The notes below the pieces were generated by a model. It saw only the letters and a list, made by a program, of their open reading frames with translations, searched no databases and was not told the origin of the DNA. Below are positions 36,113 through 47,727 of a DNA stretch of 64,000 nt, piece after piece. The position numbers were made by a program, and so were the translations under genes. The stretch's first letter is position 1. Each line of letters starts with the position of its first letter. The DNA comes from Gammaproteobacteria bacterium 53_120_T64 (GTDB taxonomy: Bacteria; Pseudomonadota; Gammaproteobacteria; Pseudomonadales; Porticoccaceae), in the NCBI GenBank assembly GCA_002162815.1, contig MAAT01000042.1:62001-126000 (forward strand), given 5' to 3'.

Positions 36113-37108
36113 TTAGTCGACGCGAATACTAAACTCGCCCTGCAGGCGGGTCTCTTCGCCCGGCACATCAAAACGCAGCGTGCCATCGACGCGACCCTCT
36201 ATGGCCGCGCCAAATTGCAGCTGTAAATTATAGCCCCCGGTCAACACCGTGGTTTGCAGCTCACCGGCACTATCCCACCAGCGATAGTGCACGTGCGGAT
36301 GGCCGAAAGAGGGGTCACCGTCAGCCACTGTAATCGTGCGATCGATCGGCAGTTCAGCCTCGGGTAAAAACAAAAACAGCAGAATACTCGGATTAAAGCC
36401 CCAGCCATCGCCCTGATAAATGGCCAGGGTATTGCCCCACTCAGAGGCGACCAACGCTACCGGCGAACCCTTAATTTCACCGCTAACCCGCGCGACTAGT
36501 GTCACCGGGGCGGAACTCTCTTGGCTCCGGCGCAGCGCATCGGACGCCGAGTCCAGACCTTGCGAAAGACCGGAGGCGCCCTGCTGAAACCCCTCTCTGA
36601 GGCTATCGGCCAGCACATCGGCACTCTCCGACAGAGCGCTGCCGATCTCGGTCATAGCTTGACCCACACCCTCGGCCATGACCTCACTAAAGGTACTCAT
36701 CGCCTGCTTTAACATCGCCCCCATCATGCCGGTGCTGGTGGTGTTGAAGTCCACCTTCCAGACGCCTTCAATCGGCACCAAGCGGGTATCAAAGCTAAAT
36801 TCTACCGGCCGCTCGTTGAACACCCCAACCATGGTGGTCGGTACCGCCGCCATATCCGATGACACCATCGCCTCCCCAAAGCGAATGCTCTCGATGCGAT
36901 TGCCCTCCGCCTCAAAATTCATGGTGCTGCCATCCAGACTGCCGGGCACCACCAATTGCTCGGCCCGGGCGCGATCACCCAATTCCATCGCGGCCCAGAA
37001 GTCGGCGGCGACCGCCCCCGATGTTGCGCGCTCCTCACTCTCGGAACACGCCGTTAGCAACAGCAGCAAGATCATCTGCAACAGTGCAATTTTTGTTAAT
37101 TTCATCAC
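36113..37108 (-). CDS. Predicted lipoprotein of unknown function
   Basis: I do not recognise the family. A lipoprotein signal ends in LLTAC with the acylated cysteine at residue 21. Residues about 22-125 resemble a small secreted alpha/beta domain. The middle (about 130-205) is a long amphipathic, Ala/Ser/Gly/Met-rich helical stretch (AMSTFSEVMAEGVGQAMTEI and so on), recalling apolipoprotein-like helices. The last 125 residues look like a beta-rich domain (VTLVARVSGEIKGSPVALVA). It faces lnt tail to tail with 20 bases between. Confidence 0.7.
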   Translation of the reverse strand: MMKLTKIALLQMILLLLLTACSESEERATSGAVAADFWAAMELGDRARAEQLVVPGSLDGSTMNFEAEGNRIESIRFGEAMVSSDMAAVPTTMVGVFNERPVEFSFDTRLVPIEGVWKVDFNTTSTGMMGAMLKQAMSTFSEVMAEGVGQAMTEIGSALSESADVLADSLREGFQQGASGLSQGLDSASDALRRSQESSAPVTLVARVSGEIKGSPVALVASEWGNTLAIYQGDGWGFNPSILLFLFLPEAELPIDRTITVADGDPSFGHPHVHYRWWDSAGELQTTVLTGGYNLQLQFGAAIEGRVDGTLRFDVPGEETRLQGEFSIRVD

Positions 37109-37156
37109 TTAATCCCCAGCCCTTCGTTTCTAGTCAACGCGCCAGCGGCCACCTGA

Positions 37157-39820
<2,664 letters not shown>

Positions 39821-39849
39821 ACATTATCCACCACGGAAACCCCGACTTT

Positions 39850-40377
39850 ATGAATAAGCCATTGAAACTAGGCGCCATCCTCCTGCTGCTAAGCCTCTCG
39901 GCCTGCGGCTGGCAACTGCGCGGTGCCGGTGGTGAAGCCACCATTGAGCGCCTCCATATCGACGCCAACAAGCCCAATAGCGCCTTTAATCGAGTCCTTG
40001 AGCGCTACCTGCGGGGCAGCGGCATAGCGCTGGTCGACAGCGCCAACGATGCCGAATACAGTCTCAAAATCGTTAAGCAAAAATCCCGACGCCGCACTGC
40101 GACGGTCAGCGCCAGCGCGCGTATCTCCGAGCGCTTACTGGAGGAGCGCGTCGAATACCTGATCGTCCGCGCCGATGGCACGGTGGCTATCGAGCGCAGC
40201 AGCGCATCCGTCGAGCGCATTTATGAGTACAACGAAGACAATGTGCTGGCGACAGAGGATGAGGCACTGCTACTGACTAACGAGATGTACAACGACCTCG
40301 CCCGACAAATCGCCAACCGTCTGCGACATTTAAAAAAGCCCGCGACGGACAATACGATACCGCCAGGCAGCCCCTAA
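39850..40377 (+). CDS. lptE: LPS-assembly lipoprotein LptE
   Basis: Outer-membrane lipoprotein that plugs LptD and helps insert LPS. A lipobox LSAC places the acylated cysteine at residue 19 (ACGWQLRG is the usual LptE N terminus). 175 residues, typical. Conserved YSLKIVKQKSRRRTATVSAS and YNEDNVLATEDEALLLTNEMYNDLARQIANRL. It is 29 bases after leuS and 6 bases before holA. Confidence 0.96.
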   Translation: MNKPLKLGAILLLLSLSACGWQLRGAGGEATIERLHIDANKPNSAFNRVLERYLRGSGIALVDSANDAEYSLKIVKQKSRRRTATVSASARISERLLEERVEYLIVRADGTVAIERSSASVERIYEYNEDNVLATEDEALLLTNEMYNDLARQIANRLRHLKKPATDNTIPPGSP

Positions 40378-40383
40378 AACACC

Positions 40384-41430
40384 ATGCGTCTGCATCCGGA
40401 CAAACTCTCGAGGCAACTGAAACAAGGGCTCGAGCCCATCTATGTGATCAGCGGCGATGAACCCCTGCTGGTTCAGGAAGCCGCCGATGCGATACGCGGG
40501 CGGGCGCGGGCAGCGGGCTTTACCGAGCGCGAGTTGTTTAACGCCGAAGCGCGCTTCGACTGGCAACAGGTACTGAGCGAAGCCAACAGCCTGTCGCTGT
40601 TCTCCGATAAAAAAATACTCGAACTGCGCATTCCCGCCGGTAAGCCGGGACGCGAGGGCGGTCAGTTTTTTCAAGATTACTGCGCCAATATCAACGCCGA
40701 CAATTTACTGCTGGTCATCTTGCCGAAGATCGACAAAAGCGCGCAAAACAGCAAGTGGTTTAAAGCCCTCGACCAACACGGCGCCATCGTGCAAGTGTGG
40801 CCGGTCAGCGCCGCACAAATGCCCCAGTGGATCAAACAGCGTCTCGAGCACGCCGGTATTAGCGCCAATCCTCAAGCCATTGAAATACTCGCCGAGCGCG
40901 TCGAGGGCAATCTACTCGCCGCGATTCAGGAAATAGAAAAACTAAAATTGCTGGCCCCCGAGGGCGAAATCAACAGCGAAACCATGTCGTCCGTCGTTAC
41001 CGACAGCGCCCGCTTCAATGTCTTCACGATGGTGGATCGCCTTCTCGACGGCGACAGTATCGGCGCAATACGCACCTTGCGCGGCCTGCGCGACGAGGGC
41101 ACAGAGCCCACCGCCATTCTCTGGGCGCTGACCCGAGAGCTACGCATTCTGATTAAAGCCAGCGAGCAAACAGCCCGTGGCGAATCCGTCGACAGCGCCC
41201 TGCGCCAACTACGCGTCTGGGATAAACACCAGCCCCTGGTACGCAAGGCCCTGCGCCGCACCCGGCCCGCCCAACTCACTATGCTGCTACGCCAGGCCGG
41301 CGGTGTCGATCGCGCGGTGAAAGGCATGCGCGATGCCTCGCCCTGGGACGATTTGACCAGCATGGTGCTAAGTATGAGCGGGGCCAATCCGATACACCCG
41401 AGTAATCTACGTCTGGCTCTGCGCGAGTAA
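40384..41430 (+). CDS. holA: DNA polymerase III delta subunit HolA
   Basis: Clamp-loader subunit that opens the beta clamp. The 348-residue product begins MRLHPDKLSRQLKQGLEPIYVISGDEPLLVQEAADAIR, a typical HolA start; LILVILPK-type and NLLAAIQEIEKLKLLAPEGEI segments and the C-terminal collar helices (SALRQLRVWDKHQPLVRKAL) are conserved. It is the last gene of the leuS-lptE-holA unit. Confidence 0.96.
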   Translation: MRLHPDKLSRQLKQGLEPIYVISGDEPLLVQEAADAIRGRARAAGFTERELFNAEARFDWQQVLSEANSLSLFSDKKILELRIPAGKPGREGGQFFQDYCANINADNLLLVILPKIDKSAQNSKWFKALDQHGAIVQVWPVSAAQMPQWIKQRLEHAGISANPQAIEILAERVEGNLLAAIQEIEKLKLLAPEGEINSETMSSVVTDSARFNVFTMVDRLLDGDSIGAIRTLRGLRDEGTEPTAILWALTRELRILIKASEQTARGESVDSALRQLRVWDKHQPLVRKALRRTRPAQLTMLLRQAGGVDRAVKGMRDASPWDDLTSMVLSMSGANPIHPSNLRLALRE

Positions 41431-41532
41431 TCGCCGCTTGTAGTCACGACTATAGCGACGACGAATAAGCATCGAATACAGTATTGACGGCTCAAGCACC
41501 GTCAATTCAAACCACTAAAAAGAGACTCTGCC

Positions 41533-42549
41533 ATGATCAACCGAGAAATCCATTTCGCCCAACGGCCCTCACCCCAACCCAATCTCGATTGCTTCAAGCT
41601 GGTCGAAAGCCACTTGAGTGAAGAGCTGGAAGAGGGGCAGGTGCTGGTTAAAAACCTGTGGATGTCGGTCGATCCCTATATGCGCCCACGCATGAATGAT
41701 GTGAAAAGCTATATTCCGCCCTTCCAGCTCGAGCAAGTGCTCGAGGGCGGCGCTATTGGCGTTGTCATGCAATCAAAAAACCCCAAGCTGCCGGTCGGCA
41801 CGCATGTCGAAAGTATGAACGGCTGGCGCGAGTACTTTGTCTCCAATGGCAAGGGCCTGGGTATACGCGACACAGCAAGTATTGCCCCCCAGGACTACAT
41901 CGGCATTCTCGGCATGCCGGGCATTACCGCCTATGTTGGCACCAAAGTGCTCGGCGCAGCCAAAGCGGGCGACACGGTTTTTGTCTCCGGTGCCGGTGGC
42001 GCGGTGGGTTCACTGGCCTGTCAAATGGCCAAGGCGCTGGGTTGCACGGTCGTCGGCAGTACCGGCTCCGACGCGAAAGTTGACTGGCTGTTAAACACCG
42101 CAAAAATTGATGCCGCCTTTAATTACAAAAAGACCGATGATTTTGCGGGCAAACTCGCCGAACTCTGCCCCAAGGGCATCCACCTGTTTTTTGATAATGT
42201 CGGCGGTTCACAACTCGACGGCGCGCTGTTGAGTATGCGTAAAAATAGTCGAGCGATTCTCTGCGGCACCATCGAAGATTACAACGAGGCGCCGGAAAAA
42301 CGCCAGGGCGTCACCAATATGTTTAAGGTCGTTACTCTCGGCATGACCGTTAAAGGCTTTGTAGTGCTCGATTATATGGCCGAGTACCACCAGGCCTTTA
42401 TTGAGGACATGGCCACCTGGCGCGCAGAGGGCAAGATCGTTTGGCAGGAAACCGTGTTCGAGGGCATCGCCAAGGCACCGGAGGCCTTTTTAGGGCTCTT
42501 TAGTGGTGCCAATCTGGGCAAGATGCTGGTTAAACTGGCCGACAGCTAA
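41533..42549 (+). CDS. NADP-dependent oxidoreductase, MDR / CurA-type
   Basis: A 338-residue medium-chain reductase of the zinc-independent leukotriene B4 12-hydroxydehydrogenase / curcumin reductase branch. Recognisable features are the N-terminal LVKNLWMSVDPYMRPRM, the GMPGITAYVG motif, the Rossmann signature SGAGGAVGSLACQMAKALGC and FFDNVGGSQLDGALLSM. The family reduces the double bond of alpha,beta-unsaturated carbonyls with NADPH; the physiological substrate is unknown. It stands alone between holA and the acyltransferase gene. Confidence 0.9.
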   Translation: MINREIHFAQRPSPQPNLDCFKLVESHLSEELEEGQVLVKNLWMSVDPYMRPRMNDVKSYIPPFQLEQVLEGGAIGVVMQSKNPKLPVGTHVESMNGWREYFVSNGKGLGIRDTASIAPQDYIGILGMPGITAYVGTKVLGAAKAGDTVFVSGAGGAVGSLACQMAKALGCTVVGSTGSDAKVDWLLNTAKIDAAFNYKKTDDFAGKLAELCPKGIHLFFDNVGGSQLDGALLSMRKNSRAILCGTIEDYNEAPEKRQGVTNMFKVVTLGMTVKGFVVLDYMAEYHQAFIEDMATWRAEGKIVWQETVFEGIAKAPEAFLGLFSGANLGKMLVKLADS

Positions 42550-42608
42550 AAGTCCCCTTCAATCGCCCTGCCAATTAACCGCAGACAAAGTACAGGAACT
42601 GAGTTTTC

Positions 42609-43535
42609 ATGGGTAAACGCAACCTCAGCAGTCGAGTGGATGACTCTCACTACGCCCCGCGCTATTGGCTTTCCTGGCTCGTTGTCGGGCTTTCCTGGCT
42701 CTTGGCAAAAATACCCGGAGCCCTACAGCGCAGCTTATCGAGGGGACTGGCGCGCCTGCTAATCAAGCTTCGCTCCTCGCGCACCAAAACCATTCGCCGC
42801 AATATTGAATTGTGCTTTCCCGACTTATCGGCCCAGCAACAGCTTGAACTGGCTGAAAAAAACCTCGCCTCTACCCTTTTATTACTGTTCGATTTACTCG
42901 ATCTTATCTGGGGTACGCCAGCCAACATAAAACAACGCGGCGAACTCCTCGGCGAAGAGCATTTAAAAAAAGCTATCGACAGCGACAAGCCCTTAATTAT
43001 CCTTGCCGGGCACTTCAATGGTTTTGTTCTGGGCTTTGCCCGACTGGCCCAGCTACTGCCCTACCACGTAGTTTACCGGCGCATGGATAACCCGGTGCTC
43101 GAAGCCCAGCTGTATCAGCGCGGAACCCGCAAGCACCGCATCACCACCATTCACCGCAAAGAAATCACCCATATGCTGGCTCAGCTGAAAAATAATGGCG
43201 TGGTAGTGATTGTTCCGGATCAGGATTTCGGTAAAAAACGCAGTATTTTTATTCCCTTCTTTGGTATCCAAACGGCCACTATCACCGCCATCCCCCAATA
43301 TGCCCAAATAGCGGGTGCCAATGTACTGACCATGAACACCTATCGCAAAGAGGGCGGCCGCTACCGTGTCGAAATCGACCCCGTATTGGAGAATTTCCCA
43401 TCGGGTGATGACGCGGCCGACACCGTGCGCTGGAGTGCCTGGCTGGAAGAAAGTACTCGCCAACAGCCGGAAGATTATTTCTGGCTACACAAACGCTTTA
43501 AAACTCGACCCGAGGGCGAAGCAAAAATCTATTAA
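42609..43535 (+). CDS. Lipid A acyltransferase-like protein (LpxL/HtrB family) with altered catalytic motif
   Basis: A 308-residue protein of the LpxL/LpxM/LpxP family: RRNIELCFPDLS in the N-terminal third, a single hydrophobic segment (about 20-36), YRRMDNPVLEAQLYQRGTRK, VPDQDFGKKRSIFIPFFG and the C-terminal YFWLHKRFKTRPEG. These enzymes add secondary acyl chains to lipid A at the inner membrane. The catalytic HX4(D/E) motif reads H135-FNGF-V140 here, so the histidine is present but the acidic residue is valine. It may be inactive, altered, or use another residue. Family assignment is firm, activity is not. Confidence 0.85.
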   Translation: MGKRNLSSRVDDSHYAPRYWLSWLVVGLSWLLAKIPGALQRSLSRGLARLLIKLRSSRTKTIRRNIELCFPDLSAQQQLELAEKNLASTLLLLFDLLDLIWGTPANIKQRGELLGEEHLKKAIDSDKPLIILAGHFNGFVLGFARLAQLLPYHVVYRRMDNPVLEAQLYQRGTRKHRITTIHRKEITHMLAQLKNNGVVVIVPDQDFGKKRSIFIPFFGIQTATITAIPQYAQIAGANVLTMNTYRKEGGRYRVEIDPVLENFPSGDDAADTVRWSAWLEESTRQQPEDYFWLHKRFKTRPEGEAKIY

Positions 43536-43562
43536 ATTCTCCAGAGCGGAATACCGCGCACC

Positions 43563-44321
43563 CTACTCTCGCCACTGCAGGTAAAATTGTCGCGCCGTGC
43601 GACCACTTTTTGAGGCCCGGGTCATAGCAAACTGTTTCGCCGACAAGTGCAAGACATCCCTGTCACCACTAAACCCCGTAAACAAACGATCGACAATGGC
43701 CAGATATTGCCGCGTATTATTCGGGTAAAACGACAACCACAGGCCAAAGCGATCGGCCAACGACAGCTTCTCCTCCACCGTGTCGCCGTAGTGCAACTCG
43801 CCATTGATTAAATCGACAGCGCTGTTATCACTCTTCTGCTCGGTAATAATGTGACGGCGATTGGAGGTGGCGCAGACCAAGACATTTTCGGGCGGCAGCT
43901 CAATCGAACCCTCCAGCACGCTTTTAAGATGCTTGTAGGCCGTTTCGCCCGCATCGAAAGACAGGTCGTCGCAGAAAATAATAAAGCGCTGGGGTAGTTC
44001 GTGGAGTTCGTCAACCACTTCACAGAGATTGGCCAGATCGTCTTTATCAATTTCAATCACTCGCAAACCCTGCGGGCCGTAGTGATTAAGCGCCGCTTTA
44101 ATCAACGATGATTTACCGGTGCCGCGACTGCCCCACAGCAACATATTATTGGCCTGCTCGCCGCGTAAAAAGCCTTCGATATTGTCTTTAAAGGCCGCGC
44201 ATTGGCGCTCAATGCCAAGTAGGTCATCAAAGCCCACACTGTCGAGCCGCTTCACCGCTCGCAACCGAGCACTGGCATGGCGCCAAATGGCAGCCCTGGT
44301 TGAATCCCAATCGATACTCAT
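43563..44321 (-). CDS. AAA+ ATPase of the DUF815 family
   Basis: A 252-residue cytoplasmic ATPase with Walker A GSRGTGKS (64-71), Walker B FIIFCDDLSFD and a sensor-1-like VCATSNRRH. These features and the spacing are those of DUF815 proteins, which are common in bacteria and lack a settled function. Its start overlaps the stop of the upstream VanZ-like gene by 4 bases. Confidence 0.88.
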   Translation of the reverse strand: MSIDWDSTRAAIWRHASARLRAVKRLDSVGFDDLLGIERQCAAFKDNIEGFLRGEQANNMLLWGSRGTGKSSLIKAALNHYGPQGLRVIEIDKDDLANLCEVVDELHELPQRFIIFCDDLSFDAGETAYKHLKSVLEGSIELPPENVLVCATSNRRHIITEQKSDNSAVDLINGELHYGDTVEEKLSLADRFGLWLSFYPNNTRQYLAIVDRLFTGFSGDRDVLHLSAKQFAMTRASKSGRTARQFYLQWRE

Positions 44322-44728
44322 GCTGTCTGCCTGTCGTAAGCTGCCCGATATTGATGAATAAAAACCAAACGCCCTGCCAGTAATGATAACAACAGGCAGC
44401 CAAGCCCGAGGCCCGTGGCATTAGCCAGCATATCGGCCAGCTCTGCAGAGCGATAACCGGTGAGTGACTGCAGGCCCTCGATCAACAAGCCATAGGCCAG
44501 TAGGCTGCCGTGTAGCGTCCAGTTCAATAGGGCACCGGGAAAAGCCAGCCAGGCACAGATATATAGCAGGGCATAGGTACTGAGATGGATGATTTTATCG
44601 GCACCCCAAAACCACGGCGTAGCATCGGGGCCCGGTGCCTGCAAACAACCCCAGGCGACCAATAGTAATAAAAGTACCAGCCCTGCGCGCGCTATTTTAT
44701 AAAGCGGCTGTTCAAGTATGTGCTCCAC
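44318..44728 (-). CDS. VanZ-like family membrane protein
   Basis: A 136-residue inner-membrane protein with about four hydrophobic segments. The motif ADKIIHLSTYALLYICAWLAF (helix 2) followed by GLLIEGLQSLTGYRSAELADMLANATG is characteristic of VanZ-like proteins. The family's role outside teicoplanin resistance is unknown. It is translationally coupled to the DUF815 ATPase gene. Confidence 0.87.
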   Translation of the reverse strand: MEHILEQPLYKIARAGLVLLLLLVAWGCLQAPGPDATPWFWGADKIIHLSTYALLYICAWLAFPGALLNWTLHGSLLAYGLLIEGLQSLTGYRSAELADMLANATGLGLGCLLLSLLAGRLVFIHQYRAAYDRQTA

Positions 44729-44976
44729 TTGCTATTCTCTGCCTCAAGAAGGGTGTAGCGGAAAGTATACAACGGCTTACTACGTACCGAACAGATTGAG
44801 TCAGACTCAGCCTGCTCACCGACAACTGTCAAGACCTTGTCATAACTTGCTAAAGCGCTCGACACTTGTTAGCCTTGGCGCCTTTTAGCTGTCCGATCAG
44901 TCATCTAAAAGCGCAATGCACCCATAATTTTTTATTTAAATCATTACATTAAAACTAAAGAAATAGAGAGGTTGTT

Positions 44977-46515
44977 ATGGATCAAGGTTTGGGATATTGG
45001 CTCACGAAGCGCGAAATGATTTCGGGCCAACGCCTGGCTGTAGTGGATCGCCACAAGCGCTTTACCTACAAAGAACTTAACCGCCGCTGCAACCGATTAG
45101 CCAACGCTCTGCGCGATAGCGGTGTTCGCCCCGGCGACCGTGTTTGCTCACTGCTGCAAAATGGCCACGAGCAGCTGGAGCTGATTTTCGCCGTTGCCAA
45201 GCTCGGCGCCATCTACCTGCCGATCAACTTCCGCCTGACAGTGCCCGAGATTGAGTACATCGTTACAGATTCCGGCGCCAGCACCTTCCTCTATCACGAT
45301 GAATTTGCCAACCTGGCTGAGGGCCTGGCCAAGGTCGTCAACTTTAATAAGACGGTCTATTGCGGTCGCAGCACCACCTGCGATGACGACGCCGAATACG
45401 AAGCCTTTCTCGATGCCGCTTCGGACGAAGAGATCAATGCCACCGTCAATGCCGACGATGTCGCCCTACTGATGTACACCTCCGGCACCACGGGCCGACC
45501 CAAAGGCGCAATGCTGACCCACGCCAACCACATGGCCAACGTTCATCACACGACTCAGCGCCTGCCCATCCACGCCGACACTGTCGCTCTTGGTGTGACC
45601 CCCATGTTCCACATCGGCGGCACCAGCGTCACCGTATTGCCAACCCTTTATCAGGGCGGCTGCGTTGTCACTCTCCCCGCCTTTGACCCCGTCGAAGTGC
45701 TGGAGCTGACCGAGAAAGAAAAGCTCACCGGCCTCTTCTGTGTGCCCTCGATGTGGCAAATGATTGTCGAAGAGCTCGAGAAAAAAGATTACGACCTCAG
45801 CTCTGTTGAGTTCTTGATGACCGGCGCTGCACCAACGCCGATGAATATCCTCAAGTACTTCCAGGCCCGCAACCTGTCCATTTACGAAGGTTTCGGCATG
45901 ACCGAAATGGCACCCCTGGTAGCCATTCTCGACAAGTGGGATTGCGAGCGCAAAAATGGCTCCGTTGGCTACCCCGCCTTCCACGTCGACATCCGTATTA
46001 TCGACGACAATGGCAACAACTTGCCCGCCACTCAAGTCGGTGAAATCCTCTGCCGTGGCCCCAACATGCTGAAGGGCTACTGGAACAAGCCCGAAGCAAC
46101 ATCAGAGGCACTGGCTGGCGGCTGGTATCACAGTGGTGACCTGGGTTATCTCGATGACGAGGGCTACCTCTACGTTGTCGACCGCAAGAAAGACATGATT
46201 ATCAGTGGTGGCGAGAACGTCTACCCCGCCGAGCTCGAGCAGGCCATCTACCTCCACGAAGCCGTTGCCGAAGTGGCTGTTATCGGTATTCCCCACGAGA
46301 AATGGCAGGAAGTGCCCGCCGCCTGCATCGTATTGAAAGAGGGCGCGAGCATGACAGAAGACGAACTGATCGGCTTCTGTAGCGAACGACTCGCCCGCTT
46401 TAAAGTGCCTAAAACAGCTCATTTTATTGACGAGCTGCCAAAATCGGGCGCTGGCAAGATCCTCAAAACCGAACTGCGAAAGATGTTTGGCGGTATTACC
46501 GTCGCTGCCAAATGA
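44977..46515 (+). CDS. Acyl-CoA synthetase (AMP-forming, class I adenylate-forming)
   Basis: A 512-residue adenylate-forming enzyme. Motif LMYTSGTTGRPKGAMLTH (P-loop, about 165-182), YEGFGMTEMAPL (A4), GWYHSGDLGYLDDEGYLYVVDRKKDMIISGGENVYPAELE (A7-A8) and the catalytic lysine near the C terminus in LPKSGAGKILKTELRK are all intact. It activates a carboxylic acid to an acyl-CoA, likely medium- or long-chain fatty or aromatic acid; the substrate cannot be read from sequence. It ends 19 bases before a strong terminator and is probably monocistronic. Confidence 0.9.
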   Translation: MDQGLGYWLTKREMISGQRLAVVDRHKRFTYKELNRRCNRLANALRDSGVRPGDRVCSLLQNGHEQLELIFAVAKLGAIYLPINFRLTVPEIEYIVTDSGASTFLYHDEFANLAEGLAKVVNFNKTVYCGRSTTCDDDAEYEAFLDAASDEEINATVNADDVALLMYTSGTTGRPKGAMLTHANHMANVHHTTQRLPIHADTVALGVTPMFHIGGTSVTVLPTLYQGGCVVTLPAFDPVEVLELTEKEKLTGLFCVPSMWQMIVEELEKKDYDLSSVEFLMTGAAPTPMNILKYFQARNLSIYEGFGMTEMAPLVAILDKWDCERKNGSVGYPAFHVDIRIIDDNGNNLPATQVGEILCRGPNMLKGYWNKPEATSEALAGGWYHSGDLGYLDDEGYLYVVDRKKDMIISGGENVYPAELEQAIYLHEAVAEVAVIGIPHEKWQEVPAACIVLKEGASMTEDELIGFCSERLARFKVPKTAHFIDELPKSGAGKILKTELRKMFGGITVAAK

Positions 46516-46534
46516 TCCTTTAAGCGCATTACTC

Positions 46535-46581
46535 GGCTATAAAAAAACCCGCAATATGCGGGTTTTTTTATAGCCTTTTTT
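46535..46581 (+). terminator. Intrinsic terminator after the acyl-CoA synthetase gene
   Basis: A perfect 19-base stem (46535-46553 with 46557-46575; left arm GGCTATAAAAAAACCCGCA), a 3-base loop ATA and six T residues. The A7 tract in the left arm means it could also act from the other side. Confidence 0.95.
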
Positions 46582-46765
46582 CACACAAGCCCCACTGAAA
46601 ACACGCTACAAACTTTCGTAAAGACCGGCTTTAGACGTGACCAAATTCACGATAAGTAAGGCAGAGCTTGGAAAAAACCAAGAAACAATACTAGTTTGTA
46701 CTCTAGCAATAACGCTAAGGCGTGACAAAAAGGAGTCGCGCCCAACCGATCAAGGAGAGTAAACG

Positions 46766-46999
46766 ATGCCTTTAATTACATTAATTCAATCTTGGAAAAC
46801 ATTCGCGCTGGTAAGCGCCACCCTATACCTCCCCTGCCTCGCGCTGACTATTTACTTGTCCGTACAGCAAAATGCCGCACTCTTGGCAGTGATGGCCGTT
46901 CTGGCATGGTTCAGCTACACCGTCCACATCATGCTCGTGTCATCGCCGGCAATTTCACACCTGCACCGCGATGATGATGAAGCGCGAGTGCTTTTTTAA
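46766..46999 (+). CDS. Small hydrophobic protein with two membrane segments
   Basis: A 77-residue protein that I do not recognise. Two hydrophobic helices at about 11-32 (KTFALVSATLYLPCLALTIY) and 38-61 (ALLAVMAVLAWFSYTVHIML) are followed by a short polar tail with HLHRDDDEA. It has a strong ribosome site (AAGGAGAG ending 8 bases before ATG) and its own terminator 22 bases downstream, so it is likely a real gene. In the 184 bases before it lie two inverted repeats, CGTGA/TCACG (46636-46651) and GGCGTGAC/GTCGCGCC (46719-46742, one mismatch). Confidence 0.65.
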   Translation: MPLITLIQSWKTFALVSATLYLPCLALTIYLSVQQNAALLAVMAVLAWFSYTVHIMLVSSPAISHLHRDDDEARVLF

Positions 47000-47008
47000 G
47001 CAGCGCGC

Positions 47009-47599
47009 CTAAGTAACACCGCTCAATCGGGGCTCAAGTCGAGCCCCGATTGAGCTTTTAGCGTTAGCACAAGTAGCACGACGCCTTATAGCAATTGAAT
47101 GATTAATTCCTCGATCCAAGTAGTACCAAAAAAAGTCAGCCGATTGAAAACCGAGAATACGCGGGGCGAGCTCTCGCCCTATTGAATCGACAAACACCAA
47201 GGTCGGCGTCACCTTCACATCGTAACGCTGTGCCAGACCCTGTAAAGAAACACCCCGACCAGAGAAGTCACTCACTAACGCTTGGCTGCGCCAAGCTATT
47301 TTTCGCAACAACACCTGCTGATCATAGTCGCCACTGCGCAACATCGGCTTTAATACCGCCTCTTCAAGCTTCATGCAATAGCGGCAGTCGGCGGCTGAAA
47401 AATACAGCAACAAAATCCCCTCGATATCGCAGACTATCTCACCATCTGCGGCAAAATCCTTCGCTAGAGGAATGGTCACTGCAGTCCATGCGAGTGCCCG
47501 GTTACCGGTAAAAAACAGTAACCAGCAGGTAATCAAATACAGTCGTTTAAAATAAGCGAGAGATGAAGACAACAGCGTATCTGAGCAGCGCTTACTCAA
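47009..47599 (-). CDS. Periplasmic thioredoxin-like protein of the Sox cluster (SoxW/SoxS-like)
   Basis: A 196-residue exported protein: signal peptide (about 1-38, LYLITCWLLFFTGNRALAW) and a thioredoxin fold with CxxC motif CRYC in LLLYFSAADCRYCMKLE, plus the cis-proline region KVTPTLVFVDSIGRELAPRILGF. Such proteins keep the SoxY cysteine reduced or repair cytochromes. The last ~25 residues (RRRATCANAKSSIGARLEPRLSG) are coded across a perfect hairpin at 47021-47055, so the natural end was probably before it. It is the last gene of the sox run, 128 bases after soxB. SoxW and SoxS cannot be separated from sequence alone. Confidence 0.8.
   Translation of the reverse strand: MSKRCSDTLLSSSLAYFKRLYLITCWLLFFTGNRALAWTAVTIPLAKDFAADGEIVCDIEGILLLYFSAADCRYCMKLEEAVLKPMLRSGDYDQQVLLRKIAWRSQALVSDFSGRGVSLQGLAQRYDVKVTPTLVFVDSIGRELAPRILGFQSADFFWYYLDRGINHSIAIRRRATCANAKSSIGARLEPRLSGVT
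47021..47059 (+). terminator. Intrinsic terminator after the small membrane protein
   Basis: Perfect 15-base stem GCTCAATCGGGGCTC (47021-47035) with its complement at 47041-47055, loop AAGTC, then TTTT. It faces both convergent genes and lies inside the 3' end of the thioredoxin-like reading frame. Confidence 0.92.
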
Positions 47600-47727
47600 T
47601 GGCCGTTCCGACCCTGCATAGATGCCCGCCGCCGCAACAGCCTCTATAGCTAGCCATGTAGCTACGTGCTTTCCTGGCCCGGTAGCGTAATAACGACCAC
47701 CCCACGACTACAAACCGACACACCAAT

